Of a stretch of DNA of 64,000 nucleotides, positions 31,780-43,000 are shown piece by piece. Source of the stretch: Dipteris shenzhenensis (lineage: Eukaryota > Polypodiophyta > Polypodiopsida > Gleicheniales); NCBI GenBank assembly GCA_047967505.1, contig CM106538.1. One strand, written 5' to 3'. The notes under the pieces are model-generated. The model was not told the DNA's origin, made no database searches, and saw only the letters and a program-made list of their open reading frames with translations. Position 1 is the stretch's first letter. Each line of letters starts with the position of its first letter. The position numbers were made by a program, and so were the translations under genes.

Positions 31780-33460
31780 GCATCGTTGGCTTCTATCCCT
31801 TGAGCTTCCTCATTGCTTTGCCTAATGCTTTGGCTTGCATCCTCGTGATGACTTGTAGTGGCACTGTGGCCACATGATGGCCCTATTCAGTGCTAAGCAG
31901 ATTAGGCTGGTGCTCTTTCATGGGATGATTGGGGTGGTTGGTCTCCTCATGGGATAGTCTTGGAATAGATGCTCGGTTCCACACCCCATACATAAGGGGG
32001 TGGGGTTGGTCATGGTTGGGGCAGTGGGGTACGATCCCTATATGGACAGTCCTTCAAGAAGTGTGGGCCCTAGCATTTGAAACAGGACACTAGAGGGTTT
32101 GAAGTACCTCGGTAGGGGAATTCAATTGCTCTATGGGGACCATGGTAGGTGTAACATTGGAGTGGGGGTGTCCAAGCAATTGAGTTTAGGTCTCTCGCCC
32201 TTGCATTCATAGGGGCGTTCTAGAATATGGGAACTTGTTGATCCATTGGTGGGAGGTATTGGATCAGGGTGCCACTTCCCTCCTCATAGGGGTAGTAATC
32301 ATGAGGTCCATGATTAGGATCCGCCGTCTCCTCCCAGTCGTTGGGCACTTCTTCTACCAACACTTGATTGACTGGGACTATATGGGTTAATGGGGGTTGC
32401 GGACCCAATATGGGTGGTGGTAATGGAGATGGCTATGTTTTTTACTAGCTAGAACTAGCCAGAGGGCCACCTTGAGAGATCTGGGGGTTAGGCAGGGCCG
32501 TTAGGCCTAATGGGGGTCTCATTTGATACATGGTTGGGGAAGGGACCTCGAAAATTGACATTGGGAGGTATCATGATTTCCCCACCTATGGCAATGTGCG
32601 TAGTAGAGTGTTGGACTTGCCCTTAGGTGTGAGCATTCATTGGAGGGGTGGTTGCCTTTGCATACCCCACACTAGACATTGTCTCTTCGTGGAAACAAGT
32701 GGGGGTTGCTCGGCACCTCCTTAGAGGTTCCTGTCCTAACTAGCTATTTCTGAGGGGGATCTGGGGCTTTATCCAAATTCACCTTGTCCATCATGTTGTC
32801 ACATATACGGATGGCCACCTTGCTGCATAGATCAAAGGAAGTAGGGTTCATCACCATGAGGTGGTCGTGCAGCTTTGGGTCTGACAATCTGATAAGGAAA
32901 CGAGGCAATAGTCATTCGTCGCTCATCCGCTTGTATGGTTCATAGCAGGAATTGAGGTGCTTGATCCTAGCAATGTAATCCCTTAGGGATTCCGTATCGT
33001 TCTGCTTTACACCATACAATTGGTTGATCGGGCTCCATTTATGGCCGTTGGGGGCGAACCCCATAATAAAGGCCTTTCTCAATGTCTCCCAATTAATCTT
33101 TTCTTTTGGGGTGAGAGCCCTATACCATTGGCTTGCTTGCCATCTAGGTTGAGGCCAAACACATTGGCCATCTCTAGGTCTTGGGGAGCGCCAAAGGCTT
33201 CACAAATTTATTGAAACTACTCCACGTGGGAGACCGGGTCTCCTTCTCCAAGGAACTTGGTCATTAGCTTGGAGATGGCTATGGGTTGGCTCCTCAAGGG
33301 ATTCGCAATCCCTACCAGGAACACTGGGGTGGGTGGAGGTGTCGTGGCCCCCCTTCCAAGGGCATTCACCAAGATACACATTGCCTCATCAGTCAACACC
33401 GTGGGGATGAGTTCACCACACCGACAACAGGGTAGCAGAATAGCATCGAACACACATTTA
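31780..33460 (-). pseudogene. Decayed retrotransposon Gag with two zinc knuckles
   Basis: On the minus strand, 33450-33220 reads a Gag N-terminus ending MTKFLGEGDPVSHVE. From 33135 to 32930 it reads WYRALTPKEKINWETL and the rest of the Gag core. Knuckle-like pieces follow at about 32690 (CGVCKGNHPSNEC) and 32640 (CAHCHRWGNHDTSQC), and a CCHC at 32090-32050 (CFKCQGPHFLKDC). The frame is interrupted by stops such as TGA after RMSDE. The Gag type and the primer site at 34117-34135 point to an Athila/Tat-like Ty3 element. No pol follows on the left. Confidence 0.75.
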
Positions 33461-34116
33461 ATTGGGGTGACGGGTTAGTCTGTGGTCAGAAAGTTAGGTC
33501 GATGGGATAGCTCTATGGCACCAGGGTTTGACTAGCGAGATACGACTAATGCATCGATCGGTGTGATATTTGGTTAGCAGGATAGCTCTATGGCATCGAC
33601 TGGGTGGGATAGCAAGACACATTGTCACCGAATTTTTTTTGTGGAATTTTTGCACGGTTTGAGTTTTTGTCCTAGATTTGTTATGCTAGCGGGGTACTAC
33701 ACTACCTAGTTCACTTATACAATGAAAAAAACTTGAAGAAAAAACACTTTTTGGAAGCAAAAATGCAAAATTTCATGAAGGGTGAGTTCTAAAACACAAA
33801 ACAACTTCAAGATTTAGAAAGAATCAACATTTTGGTTGTTTTTTTATGGGATTGGACCTCACACATTCCTTAGCAATCACACCCACTATGTACCTATCAA
33901 CTTAAAACACCAAAAAGCATAAAAAACAAGCTCCCAATGCTCCAAAATGACTTTCCAACAAGAAAAAATAGTTTTCCTACTTTTTCATCCACACTCTCAC
34001 TTCCTCCCTCTCTTTTCTCCTACAACTCCAATAACAAGCTCCAAGTTAAGCTTGAAGACTTGTGCAATGGGTAGATATAGAAGGGAAACAAATGCAAATG
34101 CAAAAGCATATCTTTT
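33461..34116 (-). other. Leader of the Athila/Tat-like element
   Basis: No coding signal is seen between the gag start and the primer site. Some short imperfect repeats (ATAGCTCTATGGCA, twice near 33510 and 33580) occur. Confidence 0.4.
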
Positions 34117-34135
34117 CTCCCTGGTAGTGGCACCA
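34117..34135 (-). promoter_or_regulatory. Primer binding site, Athila/Tat type
   Basis: On the minus strand it reads TGGTGCCACTACCAGGGAG. It resembles the Athila/Tat primer site TGGCGCCGTTGCCGGGGA with C-to-T or G-to-A changes at most differing places. An LTR-like TGTTGTGGG starts at 34140. Confidence 0.6.
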
Positions 34136-34139
34136 AAAA

Positions 34140-35204
34140 TGTTGTGGGTCTTGGTGGTGACTCATGTGTCATGGGGATGTTGAAGATATGCCGATGGAGC
34201 CTCCACTCCAAGCTAGTCCTTGTGGGAGCAATGCATAGCATGAGTAGTTCGCAAGTGTCACTTGAGCGACCTTCGGATTGTTGCAATGTGTCTCCATGCA
34301 AGGAAGAGGGAAGGGAAAGAGAGGAGAGGATAGGGAGGAAGGGAAGGAGACGGAGAAGAGAAGAGGAAGAAGAAGGAAAGAGGAGAGTCAAGGGGGATGG
34401 AGTGGTAGACACAAGGGCACTACAATGGAAACAAGGGAACACCCAAAACACTCTCTTGGCAGAGAAGAGGGAGTTTGTATTTAATTTTGTGCAATCCTTT
34501 TTAGCACTCTCCTTCTCTTTACAACCAAAGACTCTTGGGCCCGTAGGGTGCAAGGTATATTACTATTCTTTCCATCTCTCCTTATTGGCAGAAACAACAC
34601 TTGTGTTAACCATATTAAAGTGCTTGGAACAAACTTGGCATTAGGACGTGGTCCTAACCACTTCCAAAATAGTGCTTGTATTAGCCTCATGTCTCCTAGG
34701 CTTAGGTGATTTGGGGCTCAAAATCCCTGAGTGCCCTCATGCCTTAAACCATTTGTGGCTCAAATCCCATGCCTGAGGCTCAAAAGCTAGAGTGGCGAGG
34801 ATTAAGTTCTGTGAGACACTCCACGAAAACCCTGCACATTGCTTGGAATCTTTTGCTTCGAAATATCTGGGGATCAAACTCCTTGAGTTTGAGTTGCACT
34901 CCTTTCATGGATATTTTCATTGGCATGGCTATTTTCATGGACATAGACTTGAATGTGCACGTTGCCTACAATGTTTGGTCTTGGTGTTAGCTGGAACATA
35001 CAACCTGTGCCTGGAATCCTTGGACTTTGGGTATTTGGGGATCAAACTCCTTGAGTTTAAGCTATACTTCTTCCATGTGCACATTTCTTGCTATCACTAG
35101 CTCGTCCATTGAAGTAGATCATGTGGCTTGATCACCTCTAATCATTGATTATCTTGCATTTGGCCGTTGTACTCTATGGATGTTAACACGTGCACTCACA
35201 TGCT
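34140..35204 (-). repeat. Probable LTR of the Athila/Tat-like element (right end not fixed)
   Basis: It starts TGTTGTGGG four bases from the primer site. It contains a purine-rich tract at 34300-34395 and two copies of a 60-70 bp word (GGGGATCAAACTCCTTGAG, at about 34869 and 35037). No second LTR is available for comparison, so the end is unknown. Confidence 0.4.
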
Positions 35205-36722
35205 TTTGCTTAGACACATTGTCAATTGCATGAATAATTGTGCCGCATACTTTTATTCCACACTCTCAAAGCATGTGTAAAAATAAGATCACTCACAAAC
35301 ACACACAAATGTCATACCTGCATGCCAACTAATCTAATGATCAATGGTACACTATATGCACATGGATACAGATTCAGAAATAATGCCGCCACTAAAGAGG
35401 ATGCACAGAAAGAGCCCACCACCTCAACCACAAGACCCCCTCTAGAGTTCGCAGCCATCTACCTCCTCTCAACCACGGTGTGCATTTTTGGTTCAGATAG
35501 ATAGCTCTGAATAGAATTCTTTTTGCATGACATGGAAACCCAAGAAGAACAAATGCCACCCTAGTCACCACCGGCCCACACACATCCATTGATGGGGCCT
35601 AGTCATTGGAACTTGTGTAGCCACCTACATTGACTTATGCTCTTTCCAATACAACAACATTTTTTTTAGAGCAAAGGGGTCTGGGCAGTTTGTATGAGAG
35701 CCTAAAATCCTTGGAATATAGTCCTACAATGACCACATACATTAGGGACTTTCTCCATTCTTACCACTCCAGCAATGCATAGGTTGGCAAGTATGGAACC
35801 ATCACTATACATCAAAGCCCACTCAACATTATCCTTGACAATACAGTCATTCAAAGGGCCTTCTCACTCCCAATACAAGTTGCCAAATACCTACAAGGCC
35901 TGCTAATGCTAAATTTCTCGAAGTACAGCCTCTCCTTGCTAAGGGCACAATGTTCCATAGGGACAGCATATTACTTCGTACCATCATTAACCCTCGCCTC
36001 AAGGAAGTAGCACAATTCTTATCCACAATCTTGGGGGTTGAGTTAGGCAAGAATCCATCCCTTCCACTCTGCACATTTGTTTTTTGAGTAGGAAACTAAA
36101 GCAATACTAGATCTAACACTTAGTCATCTTCTTCATAAAAAAATTGGATGGTTCATCAGGCCAAAAATGTAAATTTCCACACTTATTGGATGTAATCATA
36201 AAAAAGGAGCTACAAGAATGAGAAATGACTCTGCCCCAATAACCAAAACCTATTGATGAGTTGGACATTCCCATATCACCAGCATGGGAGCCGTCACCAA
36301 CTTCTCCTCCTATAGCATTGGCAAATGCGGATACCTCAGAAGAAATGCCTATTCTAGAGGTCAAAATTGAGGAATTGCCCCACAAGATGCTACAACTCGG
36401 TGCATAACTGCAACCAATATATCTCCAACAATAGCAACAGCCAGAGCTTTCAGCACTAGAGCTTGAGGGCAGGCACCAGCATCGCCCATCGATGCCATGC
36501 CAATCCATGAGCCACAAGGAGAGCTAGTGCTAGATCAACAGTATGACTAATGTATCCAAGTGCCGATGTAGTCTGAAGCTAGAGCTTGAGGCTACATCGG
36601 CACCAGCACCACCCATCGATGCCATGCCAGTCCATGAGCCACAAGGAGAGCTAGTGCTAGATCAATAGTATGACTACTGTATCGAAGTGATTGAAATACC
36701 ATTGGAACAACTCCCAACAAGT
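35205..36722 (+). repeat. Left arm of a large imperfect inverted repeat, coding remnant
   Basis: 35205-35560 is the reverse complement (with many changes) of 42640-43000, and 35570-36722 that of 39728-40770. Where both arms are read in the direction of this arm, they share a protein-like frame: GTMFHR/GTTFHRVSILLRT, KEV(A/V)QFLSTILG, LPLCTFV. So they are two copies of one coding element in opposite directions. This arm has a further tandem duplication of about 125 bp at 36468-36690. Confidence 0.8.
36468..36690 (+). repeat. Tandem duplication of about 125 bp inside the left arm
   Basis: Two copies contain CATCGATGCCATGCCA and GAGAGCTAGTGCTAGATCAA. The first copy (about 36540) reads CAACAG at a spot where the second (about 36664) reads CAATAG. 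The right arm also has CAACAG there. Confidence 0.8.
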
Positions 36723-36796
36723 ACCACAAAATCATTAGGATAGTACATGGACACCAATTATATCAGTAGTATCGCCAGTCCTCATCACCATCTATC

Positions 36797-38975
36797 ATTC
36801 TCGATCATCAAGCTAGGCAAATGATCCAAATATCCAAACTATTCACTAGCTTGGCCAAGGAGGAACATGCACAAGAATTGGACAGATAGACTGCAACAAC
36901 AATCGAAGACCAATTCTAGGAAATCGCCAAAGAGGTCAAGCCACTTCGGGCACAAATATATGAGAAGGAGGTTGAAGAAGTGCGCATGAACCAAGTTCTC
37001 CAAGCTCAAGAGCAGGCAGTGATGGATGTGACCTGCAACCTTCACCAAAGCCAAATACAGCTGACAGTAGTAGCAGTACAACAAGCTACGACAATCCTAT
37101 AGACCTACTATAACTCCTTGGCCTCCGCACATGCTTAGTAAATGGAGGCACTAGCACAAGCTCGACTCACTCTAATCCACAAATAAGAAGAGTTCCAGGA
37201 TTGCTAAGACAAGCTTGAACACATGCAATAGTCTTTGGCAATATGCACATTCAGCATTGAAGAGCTTACAAGGGACTACAGAATCTTACAGGACCAACTT
37301 GCTACCACTAAAGAGGCCAACACTTCACTAGCACAAGTCTTAAACCAATGGTCCAATAACACTGAAGTCATTCCTCAACAAGTGCATGCCACCATGCAAA
37401 TGAGAAAGCTTAAGGAGGCATATACATCCATATACCATAAATATAAAGAGAAAATGGATGAGATGCAATCCCAAAAGATGATCATCTCCAAGCTTGAACT
37501 CCAATTGCTAGTGCACAACAATGAGGCAATGGAAGACAACACCAATGAAGTCCCACTCCAATGCACAATGGTGGTATACCAAGAGTTTGTGGCCACTCTA
37601 TAAGAGGAAGACCACCTCAACGCATGAGTGCTTATCCAATGGAAGCAACTCCAAATAAGAATCCCATTGCACTAGCAAAAAGAAGTGTCGGAAGATGATA
37701 GGGCCTATCTCCAACTTCCCATATCTAACCACTCTCTCTGCCAACTTCACAACCTCACTTCCCCTTGCTGCTACCACCATCTTGACCTTCCCTGAGCTCC
37801 ATCCTAACATCTATTCCCTTTATCTTCTCTTTGCTCATGGCTCTCACCATTTTCAACTAACCCAACAGTCACAAACTTACGAGCCTCTCACATCTAGCTT
37901 CTTCCCTTCCCTTGCTGATCCTACCCTCGAGGATTACCAAGCTGCTCAAATCATTTGAGTAGTTCTTCCCCCCCTCCCTCTGCTCCCCCTACCACAACTA
38001 ACACTCTTCCATATTTCTCCCCCATGTCCCCAGATTCTCTCCCTGTCTCATCATCACCTCTGACACTACTTGTGCTACCATCAGTAGAAAATGACACAGT
38101 ATTTGATTTTGAATATCAGGATCTGGATAATCCAATTCGCACTCCCATGTCGAATTCCAATGATGGGTGTGATTTTGATGAGGTACCACTTCTTAGTAAC
38201 CCCATCAAGGAATTTTGGAGCAAATATCTTGATATGAATAATCAAGAAACTTCGTCAGCATCAAATTAGTGAAGATTGGATAAGTAAGTTGGATCCCCAA
38301 CCTGATTGGCACCGTCCCAAGCTCTTTGATGTAATCTTTTTGAAAGAATACTTGCATGCACCTACATTCTCAGAACCAATCCCAAGTTCTATGTAGTTCC
38401 ACGACATCACAAATGGGAAGCCAACATACACATTTTAGGTGAAGATCGCACCATTAATTGGCCAATGATCGAACCATACTCTAGTGTAGGGCACACTGAT
38501 CCAAGCACTTCAGTAGCATGAGCAAATAATGCATGGCAACATTGACCGCTTCCTTCGCCAAAGTGCTATCTTGTGCAAAACATTGGAATACATTCTAGAG
38601 GTCTCTAGCCACCTCAACTGCCATTTGCCTCCACTCACTTTCAATACCAATGAATGGATTGATGCCCAGATTACAAGCCGACTCTATTAAAGAGTAATCT
38701 TCTTAGAAGCACGCCACATATCTCTATTCAAAAAAATGGTGGATACAGGTTATCTGGAAACTTGAGCAAAAATTGTATGGTGCCAAGACTTTACAGTAGG
38801 ATCAACTAGCATGACACAAGTTCCATAGCCACTGGATTTCATGCATGGCATCCTAGCTACGTGATCACAATAAGCCATAACCCGAGGATGGGTAATAAAA
38901 TGGATCCAGGAGTATGTTGTCTCTCTGGCAACATGGACTTAGGTACTACAGAATGTGTGTGTAGAGTAGTGGTGG
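36797..38975 (+). pseudogene. Coiled-coil protein ORF interrupted almost only by TAG/TAA
   Basis: From 36797 to 37603 one frame reads a Gln/Glu/Leu-rich coiled coil (KLFTSLAKEEHAQELDR, AKEVKPLRAQIYEKE). It has nine stops, all TAG or TAA (36887, 36917, 37100, 37136, 37139, 37184, 37205, 37229, 37601), and no indel. From 38301 to 38975 another frame reads LDPQPDWHRPKLFDVIF and ARHISLFKKMVDTGY, with about twelve stops, again mainly TAG/TAA plus TGA. The part between (37690-38270) is open in shifted frames (LANFTTSLPLAATT, ENDTVFDFEYQDLDNP). I recognise no family. Its place between retroelement pieces and the similar decayed coiled-coil ORF at 52.6-54.9 kb suggests an extra ORF of a retrotransposon. 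Confidence 0.6.
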
Positions 38976-39039
38976 AAAAGCTTCACTTGTACTTGCATAA
39001 GGCTAGGAATAATCTCTCTTAGGAATCCTCAACAAGAAA

Positions 39040-39240
39040 GTCCTACTTGCAACTCCTACATGCAAGTCCTACATGTGATTCCTACATGCATGTTCTACAA
39101 GCAAGTTTTACATGCAAGTCCTACATGCAATTCCTACATGCATGTTCTACATGTGAGTTCTACATGCAACTCCTACATGTAAATTGCAACTGCTACATGC
39201 AAATTCTATATGCAAGTTCTACATGTAGAGAGAGAATGTC
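39040..39240. repeat. TCCTACATGCAAGT minisatellite
   Basis: About 13 degenerate units of 11-16 bp built on CTACATGCAAGTC/CTACATGCATGTT. Units vary in length as well as sequence. Confidence 0.85.
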
Positions 39241-39409
39241 TTATAATTCCTACATGCAGAGAAAGAAGCTCTCTAACTTGTATAAATACACCATAATTGA
39301 ATGAAGCCCACACTCTTTGGGGCATTGTGTTGAGTTCTACTTTGGTATTCCAAGCAATTGTCTCAAGTGTCCATGCTTCCTTGCACTCCATGTCCAAAAG
39401 CATGTCCTA

Positions 39410-39600
39410 ACCTTGCAACTCCTCCTCCCCTCTCCTCCAACCTTGCAACCCACCCTCTCCCTCTCCTCCTCCCCCCCTCATTCTACTCCCTTCTCCTCCT
39501 CCTCCTCCCTCCTCCCTCCTCTCTCCTCCTCCTCCTCTTCCCTCCTCCCTCCTCCTCCTCCTCCTCCCTCCTCCTCCTTTCTTCTCTCTCTCGATTCCTC
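39410..39600. repeat. CTCCTC pyrimidine-rich tract
   Basis: Almost pure C/T on the plus strand. It separates the minisatellite from the right arm of the inverted repeat. Confidence 0.85.
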
Positions 39601-39727
39601 CCATGCTCTTACATCTTCTTCCTCTCCCACTCTTATGCTCCCCCCAAACCCTTAGTTCCTCAACCCTTAACCTCCATGATGTATGAGGGAGACACGTCTC
39701 CACCATGTACTCTACCGTGAACCTTGG

Positions 39728-42700
39728 AACCTACTTGTTGGGGATTGTTCCAATGGTATCTCCATCACCTGGGTACAGTAGTCATACTGTTGTCTGGCAC
39801 TAGCTCCCCTTGTGGCTCATGGACTGGCATGTTGTGTTGGTGCCAATGTAGCCTCTGGTTCTGCTGATCTTGACTCAGGCTCTGGCTACCTCTATTGTTG
39901 GAGCTATATTGGTTACAATTGTGCATCGAGCTATAGCATCTCGTGGGGCAATTCCTCAATTCCGACCTCCAGAATAGGCATTTCTTTTGAGGTATCTGCA
40001 TTTGCCAATGTGATAGTAGAAGAAGTTGGTGACGGCTCCCATACTATTTATAAGGGAATTTCAACTCCTCAATAGCTTTTGGTGACTGGGGCAGAGTCAT
40101 CTCTCGTTCCTGTAGCTCTTTATTGATGATTATAGCCAAAAAGTGTGGAATTTTACATTTTTGGCCTGACGAACCATCTAGTTTTTTTGTGAAGAAGATG
40201 ACTAATTGCTGGATCCAATCTTGCTTTAGTTTCCTTCTTAGCAAAACAAATGTGCAAAGTGGAAGGGATCAATTCTTGCCGCACTTAACCCCTAGGATTG
40301 TAGATAGGAATTGTACTACTTCCTTGAGGCAAGGGTCAATGATGGTGCGAAGTGCGAAGTAATATGCTGACCCTATGGAACGTTGTGCCCTTGGCAAGGA
40401 GAGGCTGTACTTCAAAAAATTTAGCATTGGCAAGCCTTATAGGGTATATTTCACCTTTTATTGGGAGTGAAAAGTCCCTTTGAATGACTGTATTGTCGAG
40501 GATGATGTTGAGTGGGCTCTGATGTATAGTGATGATGCCGTACTTGCCAACTTGTGCATTGCTGGAGTGGTAAGAATGGAAAAAGTCCTTGATGTATGTG
40601 GTCATTGTAGGACTGTCCTCCAAGGATTTTAGGCTCTCATACAAACCATCTGAGACCCCTTTGCTCTAAGAAAGATGTTGTTGCATTGGAAATAGCATAA
40701 GTCGATGTAGGTGGCCTCACACGTTCCAATGGCTGGGGTCTGTCAATGGTTGTGTAGGCTGGTGGTGACTGGGGTGGCATTCCCATTGCATCAATTTGTC
40801 CTTCATTCCCCCCCACAAATTGATGACCTCAACCCTAGCAATAGTCCATGGGAAACTTCATGGCTTGCCCACCTCTAGTGCCACAACCTGTTGCATCGAC
40901 AATAGACTCATTTGGGCATCCTCATCCCAACATGATCTCACTCTGACTTTGGTTTGTTGGTTTACAATTGGGAGATAGACAATGACTATGCATGGGAATA
41001 CCCTTAGATCTAATAAGGTAACACATAAGACTAAAAATCATTTGAGGGGGACATCCCAAGGCAGAAAACCCTTATTGACCACACACACAAAAATATTCTA
41101 AGTGGAAGATGTGGGGAAATACCCCCTTTGATGGCATATCTTGTCCTTTTCCTTCTTCTCTTACAAGCTACCATAGTGTGAGGCTCATTGTCATTGGAGA
41201 GGTTCTTGGTGTAGCCAATCTTGTAACTCCTTTGCTGTTTGTCCTTCTCTACACTCTTCAATATATCTTGTCCATATTCTACAATACAAGATCCTTGTAG
41301 TCCTTCACCTTATTTGAGTGTCCAAGCCTTAAAAACATTTTTTGAATCATATGGACTGAAGAGGGTCTTACCACTTGTCATGCAAGGGCAGTGTCTAGTC
41401 TTGTACAAGAGGTGGTCATGATTGTATGGCAAGGTATAGTCAACCAAATGCAAGTACATTTCATACATCATGAAAGATAGTGAAACCATAACTAAGGCAT
41501 CATAATGGTTGTAGTTGAACCTTTTTTCCAATCATATCCATTGGAAATCATCATGCAAGTCATGATATATTCTTCCTTCATGTAAGCTCCAATCCACACT
41601 AGTCAACTAGTCAACAAGATAGCATGGCTTGAAATCCACTTCAAAGTATCATAACCTCAATCCTCAACATAAAAGGTGAAAAATGCATTCAACTGAACTT
41701 AAAAAGTAATCTCTAAATCTCTGATCTGTACTTTAACTCCTCAAGCATCACCTTAGCATTTAGTGTAACATCAAACTTTAAAAATAGTCTAGAAATGCTT
41801 GCAAAAAACAGAGGAACCCTGGAGGATTGCTACCTCACTCCACAAAGCATCAAATAGAGGGCATTTTCTACACAATTAATGATCCTTGGGAGTAGAAGAC
41901 TCAGTGCAAGTCTCAGACCAAAATCTCCAGGGGCAGCAACATCTTCTCTACCTCTAAAAACATGTCTTATTCAAAACCCAACTATTTTTTCTTGATTTTC
42001 TCCTCATTCCCTTGACCATTTGCCCTCAAAATTCACCAGTAGGTGGCTCATAGGGTCTCCTAAGTGCACCTGAGACCATTTTTGAAATGGTGGCTCCAAC
42101 AAGCTAAATTTAAAGAAATGGTGTAGAATGCAGCACAGGCTATAGAGGCAATATTCCTTCAATTCCTCTCAAGTGGAAGTGCACCTTAACTAGGGGAATC
42201 TACACTTAAAAGGGCTAAAGCAATGGTTCAAAGATGAAAGAGAACAAGCACTTGGAAATTTCATGGGAAGAAGAGGAAGAAAAACTTCAAAAACTTCATG
42301 TGGTGAAGAAGATGATGACATGGCACTCAAAGAGGTCTCAAGGAGAGTGAACCAAGGCTTTGATACCACATGTTGGAGTTGCAAGAATGATTGAGAAAGT
42401 GAAGCAAAAGAGAGAGCATACTATTCAAGAGAGGGGCCCAATATATAGGCTCCAGCTACATCCAGTAGTGACATCACATATGAGTTGAGTAGAGCATCTA
42501 GATCCACAAATCTCTCAATCAGTTCCATGATTCTCTCAATCACACACCACACACCTAGATTCACTCAATCACACCTACTGACACCTATCCAGGCACACCA
42601 TGTGTTCACACACTCACAACCTTAGACCTTAGGACTCTAGATCCCATTACATCAATTTGTCCTTCATTTCCATGTCATGCACAGAATCCTCCTTGGAGCT

Positions 42701-43000
42701 ATCACTCTGAACCTCAAATGCATGTGGTTGCCATGGTTGAGAGGAGGTAGATAGTTGCTGTGAACTCTAGAGGGAGTCTGGTGGTCTCTTTCTGTGCATC
42801 CTCTTTAGTGGCGGCATTGTTTTTGAACCTGCATGCATGTGCATATGGTGTACCATTGATCATTAGATTAGTTGGCATGCAGGTATGACATTTTTGTGTG
42901 TTTGTGAGACAGCTTATTTTTACACATGCTTTGAGAGTGTGGAGTGAAAGTGTGTGGCACAATTATTCATGCAATTGACAATGTGTCTAAGCGAAAGCGT
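39728..43000 (-). repeat. Right arm of the large inverted repeat, with 1.86-kb insertion
   Basis: 39728-40780 and 42660-43000 match the left arm in reverse. The part 40808-42641 has no partner in the left arm. The minus-strand frame at 40644-40336 is the best preserved piece (SLKSLEDSPTMTTYIKDFF, NAQVGKYGI, NAKFFEVQPLLAKGTTFHR), with no recognised family. Next on the minus strand are KQDWIQQLVIFFTKKLD and IINKELQERE (40244-40044). Confidence 0.8.
40781..42668 (-). mobile_element. Insertion in the right arm, flanked by a 27-bp direct repeat; contains an LTR-like end
   Basis: The same 27 bp (TCCCATTGCATC...) occur at 40781-40807 and 42642-42668 with one mismatch. Inside, a Met-tRNA-type primer site lies at 42357-42368 (minus strand TGGTATCAAAGC), next to an LTR-like segment 42371-42651 (TGTTGGAG...TTACA). 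No second LTR and no pol sequence are found, so it is a non-autonomous or deleted retroelement. The long flanking repeat does not fit a simple LTR insertion. Confidence 0.6.

Noticed and set aside
34020-34690. Minus- and plus-strand ORFs beside the Athila/Tat primer site
   Set aside because: They lie in an LTR-like, purine-rich region and carry no domain.
36797-38975. Stops repaired by U-to-C RNA editing as in fern organelles
   Set aside because: The sequence is surrounded by nuclear retrotransposons and spliced genes. That type of editing is known from organelles, and nothing here looks organellar.
39040-39240. CRISPR-like array
   Set aside because: Units are contiguous, of variable length and without spacers. 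The context is a plant nuclear genome.
39317-39720. ORFs through the CTCCTC tract
   Set aside because: Repeat-driven frames, open on both strands.
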